Assembly: GCA_964626855.1 (NCBI GenBank)
Contig: CAZVKJ010000003.1
Span: 1 to 64,000, forward strand
DNA from: CAIWKO01 sp964626855
Lineage (GTDB): Bacteria; Bacteroidota; Bacteroidia; Bacteroidales; CAIWKO01
DNA: 64,000 bases
Direction: 5' to 3'
Shown here: in pieces, positions 56,151-64,000 of the stretch
Numbering within the stretch: the stretch's first letter is position 1
Layout of the letters: each line of letters starts with the position of its first letter
Notes under the pieces: model-generated
Database searches by the model: none
What the model saw: the letters and a program-made list of their open reading frames with translations, nothing else
What the model was told of the DNA's origin: nothing
Position numbers and translations under genes: made by a program

Positions 56151-57815
56151 GTGGTCTGCCTTTTACTGTGTTTTCTACTGCTAATCCTTATCATAATTGC
56201 ATTGTATGCGATTTTTGTGATCAAATTTCCGCCAAAAGCGCCAAAGCTGGATTTGTTGGATTATGTACCCGAAAAGTCAGGGAGCGTATCATATATTAGA
56301 AAAAATTGGCTTCACCTAAATAAATGGGGATTATATGATATGTATATTCAGGGAGCTCCTTTTGAACGTGGTGTAATCAATGGGCGGCTGGCACAGGAAC
56401 TCATATATACCCAGGAAAAAATATTTGTTGATGAGATTAGGAATATCGTAAAAAGCAAAATATATCTCAGTATTTTGAAATATGTTGTGGCATGGATTAA
56501 TCGTAAACTTAAAAACAATTTCGGCCGCGAATATGATTTGGAGATTTACGGAGTCTCATTATCAGCTTCAAAGGATTTTAAGCTTATTGGCCCTGCATAC
56601 ATGAGATTGTTAAACTATCATGCAGCACATGATATCGGGCATATGTTGCAGGATATGAAACTGGTGGGTTGTACATCCTTTGCCATGCTGGGTTCGAGAA
56701 CAGTTGACGGAAAAATTATTCATGCCCGGAATTTTGATTTTTACATTGGTGATGAGTTTTGTAAGGAAAAGATCGTAACTTTTTATGCCCCTGACACCGG
56801 AAATAAATTTGTGATGATTACCTGGGGGGCGTTGATAGGTACCGTTTCAGGCATGAACATGAAAGGGTTGGCGATCACTGTTAATGCAGCCAAATCAAAG
56901 CTTTCGGTAAAGGTGGCTACCCCGGTTACCATACTTATTCGTAAAATGCTGCAATATGCAACCAATATTGATGAGGCCGTTGCAATAGCACGGGAAACCA
57001 GGATCTTTGTCTCAGAGTCGATACTGATAAGTTCAGGTTGCGAAAACCGTATGCTGATCATTGAAAAGACACCGTACCGCACCGAAATATTTGAACCGGG
57101 CACTGAAAAAATTATTTGTACAAATCATTTTCAGTCGGATCAATTAAAAAATGATCCATTGAACATGGAGCAGATTGAAAAAAGTGCATCTATGTACCGT
57201 TATAAAAGAGTTGAAGAACTCCTTGATGAAATTCCGGTGCTGAGTGTAAAATCAGCTGTGGATGTGTTGCGCGACAGAAAAGGATTGGGGGGAATATCTA
57301 TTGGTTATGGTAACGAAAAGGCCATTAACCAGTTGTTGGCTCACCACTCTGTGATATTTTGCCCTGCTGATCTTAAATTGTGGGTTTCTGCCGGATCTTA
57401 TGGTCTTGGCGAATTCATTTGTTATGAGCTGGATAAGGTATTTAATAACTCCGGTAATTTCATGAGCGCTTCCGGAATTGTAAATGAAAATGAAACGATT
57501 GAGGCTGATAAGTTTCTTAAATATGACGGTTATTGCAACTTCGAAAAATTCAAGGCAATAAAAAGTGAAGTATCTGCTGCACGGATTACTCAGGATATTT
57601 CGCATTCGAGGATAAATGAAATGATAGCGTCAAACCCTGATTATTATGTTGCATATTGGGTTGCAGGTGATTATTTTTGCAAACGAAAAAAATTCAACGA
57701 GGCTCTTGCTATGTATGAGCAGGCACTTCACAAAGAAATAGCTACGGCTCAGGAACAAAAGCAGATCATGAAAAAAAGGGATTTTTGTGCTAAGAAACTT
57801 TCAAGACATACTTAA
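56151..57815 (+). CDS. C45-family autoproteolytic acyltransferase/hydrolase
   Basis: 554 residues, GTG start. One N-terminal helix, then a C45 (acyl-CoA:6-aminopenicillanate acyltransferase-like) NTN-hydrolase domain. The family cleaves itself before a cysteine that becomes the nucleophile; here Cys174 in GCTSFAM, followed by ARNFDFYIGDEF, GMNMKGLAITVNAA and the ISSGCENRMLIIEK region. The C-terminus (about 500-540) has one TPR-like helix pair. In Bacteroidota such proteins often lie beside MMPL exporters and lipid acyltransferases, as here, and probably cut or form an amide or ester in a lipid product. The next gene starts 6 nt after its stop. Confidence 0.83.
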   Translation: MVCLLLCFLLLILIIIALYAIFVIKFPPKAPKLDLLDYVPEKSGSVSYIRKNWLHLNKWGLYDMYIQGAPFERGVINGRLAQELIYTQEKIFVDEIRNIVKSKIYLSILKYVVAWINRKLKNNFGREYDLEIYGVSLSASKDFKLIGPAYMRLLNYHAAHDIGHMLQDMKLVGCTSFAMLGSRTVDGKIIHARNFDFYIGDEFCKEKIVTFYAPDTGNKFVMITWGALIGTVSGMNMKGLAITVNAAKSKLSVKVATPVTILIRKMLQYATNIDEAVAIARETRIFVSESILISSGCENRMLIIEKTPYRTEIFEPGTEKIICTNHFQSDQLKNDPLNMEQIEKSASMYRYKRVEELLDEIPVLSVKSAVDVLRDRKGLGGISIGYGNEKAINQLLAHHSVIFCPADLKLWVSAGSYGLGEFICYELDKVFNNSGNFMSASGIVNENETIEADKFLKYDGYCNFEKFKAIKSEVSAARITQDISHSRINEMIASNPDYYVAYWVAGDYFCKRKKFNEALAMYEQALHKEIATAQEQKQIMKKRDFCAKKLSRHT

Positions 57816-57820
57816 TAGCT

Positions 57821-58990
57821 GTGAATACTGACATAAGCATAATGTTCGATGAGCTCAGGTGTTGTGTGATCATACCTACTTATAATAATGAACGTACTTT
57901 GAGAAGTGTGATCTCCGGAGTTTATGAATATACCGGAAATATAATTATTGTAAATGACGGATCAACAGACGGGACGAAAGAAATTATCGGCAGTTTCCCG
58001 GATATTCTGGTACTTCATTTTTCAAAAAATCATGGAAAAGGATATGCTTTACGCAACGCTATAAAATATGCCTGTGAACAGGGATATGATTACGGAATTA
58101 CATTAGATTCTGACGGGCAGCACTTCCCTTCAGATCTGCCGTTGTTCTTGTTAAAGATTAAACAAAACCCAGATACCATCATGATTGGCTCAAGAAACAT
58201 GGAGCAGGAGAATGTTCCGGGAAAAAGCTCGTTTGGCAACAAATTCTCCAATTTCTGGTTTTTGATCGAAACGGGCCTCAAACTACCCGACACTCAATCG
58301 GGATATCGCTTGTATCCTTTATATTTGTTGAACAACATGCATTTTTTCGGTCGCAAATACGAATTTGAGGTTGAAGTGCTGGTACGCGCGGCATGGCGCC
58401 GGATAAAGATTTTGCCGGTTCCCATTCATGTTTATTATCCGCCTGAAAAGGAGCGCATCTCTCATTTCAGGCCATTTGCTGATTTTGCAAGAATTTTTCT
58501 TTTAAATACCATATTGGTTATTATAGCATTTCTTTTTATTAAACCTTTTGGTTTTATTCGTTCAATTAACAAAAAAAACATAACAGAAATCTTTCAGAAT
58601 AAAATCCTACACAGTACAGAAAAGAATTCAACGATTATAGCGTCAGTAATGGTTGGTTTTTTTTTCAGTGTGGCTCCTTTTTGGGGGTGGCAGATATGGA
58701 TTGCTCTTGCCTTTGCTTTGCTTTTTAAACTCAATAAGTTTATTGTAGCAATTTCAACTACTATCAGTGTGGCACCTTTAATACCATTGATTATTTATTT
58801 GAGTTATGTGTTAGGTGGAGTTTTATATAAACAAAATTCTGTATTGCTGGCTTATTCAAACAGAATAACTCTTCAAACAATTGAAGTTAACATAGTACAA
58901 TACTTGATTGGTAGTTTTTTTTTGGGATTTATCCTGTCAATCGTTGGTGGAATTTTAACATATATTTTACTAAGAATATTCCGAAAATGA
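57821..58990 (+). CDS. GT2 glycosyltransferase with C-terminal DUF2062 domain
   Basis: 389 residues from GTG 57821 (ATG 57842 is an alternative). GT-A fold domain (about 10-235): VIIPTYNNERT, IIIVNDGSTDGT, the D-x-D-like LDSDGQH and the acceptor-side region SGYRLYPL. Then a hydrophobic DUF2062 domain (about 270-388; FFFSVAPFWGWQIW). The dolichol-phosphate-mannose-synthase-like GT2 suggests polyprenyl-phosphate or lipid glycosylation at the membrane. The fusion with DUF2062 is recurrent in Bacteroidota lipid clusters. Confidence 0.88.
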   Translation: MNTDISIMFDELRCCVIIPTYNNERTLRSVISGVYEYTGNIIIVNDGSTDGTKEIIGSFPDILVLHFSKNHGKGYALRNAIKYACEQGYDYGITLDSDGQHFPSDLPLFLLKIKQNPDTIMIGSRNMEQENVPGKSSFGNKFSNFWFLIETGLKLPDTQSGYRLYPLYLLNNMHFFGRKYEFEVEVLVRAAWRRIKILPVPIHVYYPPEKERISHFRPFADFARIFLLNTILVIIAFLFIKPFGFIRSINKKNITEIFQNKILHSTEKNSTIIASVMVGFFFSVAPFWGWQIWIALAFALLFKLNKFIVAISTTISVAPLIPLIIYLSYVLGGVLYKQNSVLLAYSNRITLQTIEVNIVQYLIGSFFLGFILSIVGGILTYILLRIFRK

Positions 58991-59068
58991 CCGAGTAGGG
59001 CTTCTGTTTTTAAAGATGATAAGCAGACCAATATTAATAGTAAAACTCGCAAATATTTTATAATAAGT

Positions 59069-62000
59069 ATGAGATTTGTTTTTTTGATTTTTTTTGATTT
59101 TTTCAGCAAACGCAGGTTTCTGCTTTTTACAATATTATTTTTATTGGTTGCTTTCTTTTTGGTCATAGCTAAAAGTGTGAAATTCAGTGAGGATGTCCTC
59201 GACTTTTTGCCTCAAACAAAGGATGCAGAAAGTATTACGGATGTCTTTAGAATGATTCAATCAAATAATAAAGTTGTAGTGGTATTCAGTAGCTTAGATA
59301 CGGCAAAAATAAAACCCGGCCAGCTAATTTCCTGTGCTGAATCATTCTCAACAGATGTAAAAGGTAAATTATGTCCTGAGCTGGTCAGGGAAGTAACATA
59401 TAAAATAAACGAGGAGCAGCTTTCGGGTACATATGATCTTATTTGGAATAATCTCCCGTTGTTTCTTGATGATGATGATTACCGGCGCATTGATAAAATG
59501 ATCGATTCATCATTTATTGATTCTGCAATGAACCGAAACTACAAAATGCTGGTTTCGCCCGCCGGGATGTTTATGAAAAAGTTCATCATCCGTGATCCTA
59601 TTGGCATCAGTAAGTTTGCTCTCGAAAAATTCAATCTGTCAGGAATCGGAAATAGCTACTGTATCATCAACAACTGTATTTTTTCTAAGGATGGCCTTAA
59701 CCTCCTGATGTTTATCACGGCAGCAAATCCTGCCAGCGAAAGTTATAAAAACGCCGAAATGATCAAAGTATTGGATAAAATTGTTGAAAATTATAATAAA
59801 AAATATGGTGGCAATTTGATAGATATTAAATATTGTGGTGCTTCGGTGGCCTCGGTTTGCAATTCCACGCAAATAAAGATTGATTTTTTGGTAACAATGG
59901 GAATTGCTGTCGTACTCTTATTAGTGTTTTTGGCATGTTTCTTCAAGGATAATACTTCTATTTTGGTCATGCTGTTTACTGTTGCTTTTGGCGGCTTATT
60001 TTCGCTTGCCATGATCTGTTTAATAAAACCTGATATCTCACTGATCGCAATAGGCGCAGGGTCGCTGCTGCTGGGTATTGCATTGAATTATTCGATACAT
60101 TTTTACGCGCATTATCTTCATGTTGATACGGTAAGGGAAGTTATAAATGACTTGGCAACACCATTGATAATAGGAAGTACTACCACAATTGGAGCATTCC
60201 TGGGATTACTTTTGGTCCAGTCTGAGGTACTGCGTGATTTTGGGTTGTTTTCAGCACTATGCCTCGTGGGTTCGGTTCTGTTTTCTTTAATTTTTCTTCC
60301 ATTTTTAATGAGGAAAAAAAAACTAAAATCAGAAGAGAATAAGCGGCAAAATATTATTGACAGAATTTCATCCTATCGTTTTGAACAGAACCGTTATGTT
60401 ATTCTTGGTATATTGGTGATGACGGTTTTGTTATTTGTAATGGCCCGCCATGTGAGTTTTGATGCCGATATGAACAAGTTAGGATACTTGTCGCCTAAAC
60501 TCAGGAAAGCTGAAATGACCCTAAAAGCAATTTCGGATAGCTCATTAAGCGAAGTTTATCTGGTAAGCAAAGGCCGGACATTGGATGAATCACTAAAAAA
60601 CAATGAGAGATTAAATACAAAAGTCACAGCGTTGAAACGTATGCATATAGTTAATCATGCGTCAGGTGTTTCCTCTGTATTACTTTCAGATTCACTGCAA
60701 CGCAAAAAAATTATTGCATGGAAATTATTCTGGACCAGGGAACGAAAGGAAGAACTCCGCCGGTTTCTGGCCTTTAGCAGCAGGAAATATAAATTCACAG
60801 AGAATTCATACACGGGGCTTTTATTGGCTATCGATAAAAAATACAACTCGATAAGTAGTGCCGACTTTGATTACCTTAAAACCCGCTATGCTGGGCAGTT
60901 TATCAGTAACGACAATAACAGCAATATTGTGCTTACCGTATTAAAAATTAATCCGGCCAATCTCGATAAAGTGATAAAGGCTTTTCCCGAAAACGAACAT
61001 ACCAGCGTACTTCAGTCCGGCAGTTTGTTATCACATTTTATTGAAACGATCAACAGTGATTTTAATACCGTTCTTTTGATATCCTCATTACTGGTTTTTT
61101 TCTTTTTGTTGTTTTCGTATGGTCGTATTGAGTTAGCGATTATTGCGTTTATTCCGATGCTGATTAGCTGGGTTTGGATACTTGGCCTCATGAGTCTATT
61201 TAATGTTAAGTTCAATATCTTCAGTATTATTCTTTCAGCCTTCATCTTTGGCCTGGGCGATGATTACAGCATTTTTATCATGGATGGCTTATTGCAGGAA
61301 TACAAGAAAGGAATCAGGTTGCTGAATTCGTATAAAACCGCGGTGTTTTTATCAGCGTTTACCACATTTGTTGGTATTGGAGTACTTATCTTTGCAAAGC
61401 ATCCGGCGTTGCGCTCTATGGCCACGCTGACGATAATCGGGATGATTTCTGTTGTTTTTATCTCGTATACACTGGTGCCTGCCTTGTTCAAATTGCTGGT
61501 GCAACGTAAAAACACTCCCAGGAAATTTCCTGTTACCCTGTTTGGTTTTATTTATGCAACCTTATGTTATTCTTATTTTGTAGCAGGTTGTGTTTTTACG
61601 GTGGTTTTTGGTCTAACCTTCCTCAATATTTTACCCGTCAGAAAAAAGAAAAGGAGATTAATATTGCACTATATAATGATGCTGGTTTGCCGCAGCACCA
61701 TGTATGTGATGTTTTTTACAAAAAAGAAGGTTTATAACTTATCTTCCGAAACTTTTAAAAAGCCATGTGTCATAATTGCGAATCATCAGTCCAGCATTGA
61801 TATTCCGCTTCTTTTGATGTTTTATCCAAAAGTTATCATGATTACGAATAACAAGCTGTACTACTCGAAAATCGGGGGTGTTCTTATTCGTATGTCAGGG
61901 TATTTGCCTTCATCACTGGGTTATGATGAAATCAAGGATAAGTTGACGGACTATATCAGTGATGGTTATTCTATTATTATTTTTCCGGAAGGCTCGCGAT

Positions 62001-62923
62001 CACCGGACCAGCAAATTCATCGTTTCCATAAAGGCGCATTCTACCTTGCCGAAAAAATGAAGCTGGATATATTGCCTGTTGTCATTCATGGGACGGGTAA
62101 TTATGTTGCCAAGGGAGAGCTTTTGGGTAAGAAGAGCCTGATAAGTGTGAAATTCCTTGAGAGAATATCATTTGAAAATTATTCACATGGTATAAATTAC
62201 AGTGATCATGCTAAAAACATTACCCGTCTATACAGACAGGAGTTTGACCGGCTGCTTGACAACTATAAAAATCCGCTACTTTATAATGATATTATCGTAA
62301 AGAACTTTATTTATAAAGGCCCAATATTAGAATGGTATACACGGATAAAATTGCGTTTTGAAAAAAACTATGAATTATATAACAATTTAATTCCATTTGA
62401 TGCTGTGATATTTGATTTGGGTTGTGGTTATGGGTATTTGTCATTAATATTATCTTTAATTTCAAATAAAAGGAAAATTGTAGCACTTGACCATGATAGT
62501 GAAAAAATTCAGGTCGCTAATCATTGTATTTCTAAACCAGACAACTTGACATTTATTAGTGAAAATATTATAGATTTTAAATTTCAAAAAGCTGATATAT
62601 TTGTTTTAAGTGATGTTTTACATTACTTAACTCCAGAACAACAGATAAATATTATAAAAAAATGTTTTTATAACTTGAATGCAGGAGGTAAAATATTAAT
62701 AGCAGATGCAAATAAGGATTTTAAAAAGAGACACAACATAACCAAATTAACTGAATTCTTTTCAACTACTTTTGGTTATAATAAAAAGTGTCAAAATAAA
62801 TTAAGTTTTTTTTCGGCAAAAATGATAGAAGAAATTGCTAAGGATTTAAATTTTGAAATCAACATAATTGAAAGGAATAAAACAACTTCCAATTTGTTAT
62901 TTATTTTGCAAAAGAATCCTTAG
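59069..62923 (+). CDS. MMPL exporter-PlsC acyltransferase-methyltransferase fusion
   Basis: 1284 residues, three parts. (1) MMPL/RND exporter (about 1-860): helix, periplasmic domain, six-helix block, a second periplasmic domain and second six-helix block (FGLGDDYSIFIMDGL is the conserved transmembrane acidic site). (2) PlsC acyltransferase (about 870-1085): NHQSSID at 905-911, FPEG at 972-975. (3) Class I SAM methyltransferase (about 1085-1284): DLGCGYG at 1116-1122, acidic ALDHD after strand 2. This trifunctional layout is a known Bacteroidota family associated with aryl-polyene/flexirubin-type lipid export. The last part is visibly more AT-rich. Its stop overlaps the stop of the convergent gene. 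Confidence 0.87.
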   Translation: MRFVFLIFFDFFSKRRFLLFTILFLLVAFFLVIAKSVKFSEDVLDFLPQTKDAESITDVFRMIQSNNKVVVVFSSLDTAKIKPGQLISCAESFSTDVKGKLCPELVREVTYKINEEQLSGTYDLIWNNLPLFLDDDDYRRIDKMIDSSFIDSAMNRNYKMLVSPAGMFMKKFIIRDPIGISKFALEKFNLSGIGNSYCIINNCIFSKDGLNLLMFITAANPASESYKNAEMIKVLDKIVENYNKKYGGNLIDIKYCGASVASVCNSTQIKIDFLVTMGIAVVLLLVFLACFFKDNTSILVMLFTVAFGGLFSLAMICLIKPDISLIAIGAGSLLLGIALNYSIHFYAHYLHVDTVREVINDLATPLIIGSTTTIGAFLGLLLVQSEVLRDFGLFSALCLVGSVLFSLIFLPFLMRKKKLKSEENKRQNIIDRISSYRFEQNRYVILGILVMTVLLFVMARHVSFDADMNKLGYLSPKLRKAEMTLKAISDSSLSEVYLVSKGRTLDESLKNNERLNTKVTALKRMHIVNHASGVSSVLLSDSLQRKKIIAWKLFWTRERKEELRRFLAFSSRKYKFTENSYTGLLLAIDKKYNSISSADFDYLKTRYAGQFISNDNNSNIVLTVLKINPANLDKVIKAFPENEHTSVLQSGSLLSHFIETINSDFNTVLLISSLLVFFFLLFSYGRIELAIIAFIPMLISWVWILGLMSLFNVKFNIFSIILSAFIFGLGDDYSIFIMDGLLQEYKKGIRLLNSYKTAVFLSAFTTFVGIGVLIFAKHPALRSMATLTIIGMISVVFISYTLVPALFKLLVQRKNTPRKFPVTLFGFIYATLCYSYFVAGCVFTVVFGLTFLNILPVRKKKRRLILHYIMMLVCRSTMYVMFFTKKKVYNLSSETFKKPCVIIANHQSSIDIPLLLMFYPKVIMITNNKLYYSKIGGVLIRMSGYLPSSLGYDEIKDKLTDYISDGYSIIIFPEGSRSPDQQIHRFHKGAFYLAEKMKLDILPVVIHGTGNYVAKGELLGKKSLISVKFLERISFENYSHGINYSDHAKNITRLYRQEFDRLLDNYKNPLLYNDIIVKNFIYKGPILEWYTRIKLRFEKNYELYNNLIPFDAVIFDLGCGYGYLSLILSLISNKRKIVALDHDSEKIQVANHCISKPDNLTFISENIIDFKFQKADIFVLSDVLHYLTPEQQINIIKKCFYNLNAGGKILIADANKDFKKRHNITKLTEFFSTTFGYNKKCQNKLSFFSAKMIEEIAKDLNFEINIIERNKTTSNLLFILQKNP

Positions 62924-63231
62924 TTTATTTCCTTTTTCATATAAAAGGAGCCATTTTCATCTAAAATTTCGACTAATTCCCATCCTTCATTTTCATATTG
63001 GTGGATAAGATTAATAATTGGGTTTAAATCAGATTCACCTTTTGATTGTTTTTCAAAATCTAAGTGTTTAAATTCCTTTCCATCAATACTTACATATACA
63101 TCTTCTAGCTCATCATCATCGACATTTGCGATTAAGTATTGATAGTTTTTAGCTTCGGGTTCTGTTTTAAAAGCGTATAATCCTAAAAGAATTATAAGCA
63201 ATATAAATATTGCTAAAAAAGGTTTTTTCAT
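62920..63231 (-). CDS. Small membrane-anchored protein, unknown function
   Basis: 103 residues. N-terminal hydrophobic helix (about 5-20) followed by an acidic soluble domain; the ending NLIHQYENEGWELVEI...FYMKK resembles the C-terminus of DUF4177-type small proteins. No catalytic motif. 4 nt after the stop of its upstream gene (63236), so the two are one transcript. Its stop codon overlaps the stop of the MMPL fusion gene. Confidence 0.65.
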   Translation of the reverse strand: MKKPFLAIFILLIILLGLYAFKTEPEAKNYQYLIANVDDDELEDVYVSIDGKEFKHLDFEKQSKGESDLNPIINLIHQYENEGWELVEILDENGSFYMKKEIN

Positions 63232-63235
63232 AATT

Positions 63236-63886
63236 TTAATTTTTATAATGCCTTAAATCTAATCCACTTAATTTTATTATTGACCTAATACTTTTTTTTA
63301 AAAATAAGAAATTTTTAAAATCACCATTATATCTTTTTGTACTAATTATTTCCTTGTTATTTGTATTAATATAAACTACCCAAATAAAAATTCCGTTACT
63401 TACTTTTTCAATACTTTCAACAATGAATAGAACACCAAATCCATTTTTATCTAAATTATATTCACTTACAACTTTTTTTATTTTATCGATATCAAGGAAA
63501 TAAACCACACTTGAAATTTGTTGCTTACAATTTATCAAAGAGTTTCGCATTGCAGTTTCTGATGTGGAAATTATCAATTGTTTTTTTCTGAAGGCGCGTT
63601 TTATGAAATTCGGGTTGTCATTGGAATATGTTAAGAAATCTTTTTGTTGCAATGGGTTGGGTGATGAGAAATTAATATGATTGTTGTTACAAAATGTAAA
63701 TGTCCATTCATCGGGAATTTTTTCAAATAATTCATTGTTGCTAAAGCCAATAAATGTCGCAAGAGAAAAATTAACACCTAACCATGTTATAGTCTTACAT
63801 CTGGCAACATCTGTAAGACTTTGTGCATTTGTGCTAAAAGAGTATAGCAAAATAATCAATAATGTTCCTTTTTTTATTTTTTTCAT
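63236..63886 (-). CDS. Exported protein, unknown function
   Basis: 216 residues with a signal peptide (MKKIKKGTLLIILLYSFSTNAQ). The mature part is mixed alpha/beta, basic, with no membrane helix and no motif I recognise. Very AT-rich. Operon with the small membrane protein downstream. Upstream 63887-64000 shows no gene or clear promoter box. Confidence 0.65.
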   Translation of the reverse strand: MKKIKKGTLLIILLYSFSTNAQSLTDVARCKTITWLGVNFSLATFIGFSNNELFEKIPDEWTFTFCNNNHINFSSPNPLQQKDFLTYSNDNPNFIKRAFRKKQLIISTSETAMRNSLINCKQQISSVVYFLDIDKIKKVVSEYNLDKNGFGVLFIVESIEKVSNGIFIWVVYINTNNKEIISTKRYNGDFKNFLFLKKSIRSIIKLSGLDLRHYKN

Positions 63887-64000
63887 GCTTACTTATTATT
63901 TAACAACTTATTTTGAATGAACTATTTCTAAGAATAGGTTTTTTTTTATTGAAGAATATGCAAATATAAAATTTTTATCAAATTTTATGAAGCTTATAAA

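Noticed and set aside
62920..62923. Overlapping stop codons of the fusion gene and the convergent gene as a regulatory device
   Set aside because: Short convergent overlaps of this kind are common in compact genomes and show nothing more here.

Overview
The window looks like a scaffold from an uncultured member of the Bacteroidota (Bacteroidales or Sphingobacteriales grade). Evidence: six secreted proteins end in the roughly 75-residue type IX secretion (T9SS) type A sorting domain; several genes carry a TAnnTTTG -7 box, one with a correctly spaced TTTG -33 box; Shine-Dalgarno sequences are absent; DNA is AT-rich; and several families are typical of the phylum. Three runs of exactly 100 N (1603-1702, 3121-3220, 51026-51125) are scaffolding gaps, and each interrupts a gene.

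Layout. 1-4.3 kb: end of an RNA methyltransferase, then pieces of a SpoIID-domain protein, ComEC and an ArsB/SLC13-type transporter. 4.3-21.2 kb: surface and secreted proteins (a C25 gingipain-type protease, cleaved-adhesin and beta-propeller proteins, all T9SS substrates), a BadF-type sugar kinase and a NarL-type two-component pair. 21.2-28.1 kb: a very AT-rich minus-strand operon of four membrane proteins (two GT39 glycosyltransferases, an SGNH hydrolase and a stand-alone protein) that share one unrecognised N-terminal extracytoplasmic domain. 28.2-30.9 kb: an SDR reductase and a second NarL-type pair. 31.1-36.1 kb: five translationally coupled genes for a heterodisulfide-reductase-like complex (HdrC, HdrB, HdrA, a second HdrC, and a membrane subunit with ferredoxin and two CCG domains). 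36.1-38.7 kb: an alpha-oxoamine synthase and a threonine-synthase-like enzyme, together best read as sulfonolipid (capnine-type) synthesis from cysteate. 38.8-39.2 kb: a nested inverted-repeat element. 39.3-44.7 kb: an IS630-type DNA-binding protein without a catalytic domain, then a 1599-residue double UvrA with four ATPase domains but no UvrB-binding domain in either half. 45.6-55.0 kb: one giant surface protein (about 3,130 residues after gap correction) with seven copies of a 732-744 bp super-repeat and a dockerin/cohesin-like, T9SS-sorted C-terminus. 55.1 kb: tRNA-Arg(ACG). 55.3-62.9 kb: an envelope-lipid group (PlsC, C45 hydrolase, GT2-DUF2062, and an MMPL-PlsC-methyltransferase fusion). 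The window ends with two small exported unknowns.

How the parts may work together. The Hdr-like complex could move electrons to or from quinones. Its subunit order and the short HdrA resemble sulfur-oxidising sHdr systems, and the next gene pair is predicted to use sulfite to make cysteate for sulfonolipids. This link is inference. The least explained parts are the four-gene shared-domain operon and the double UvrA with its HTH neighbour.
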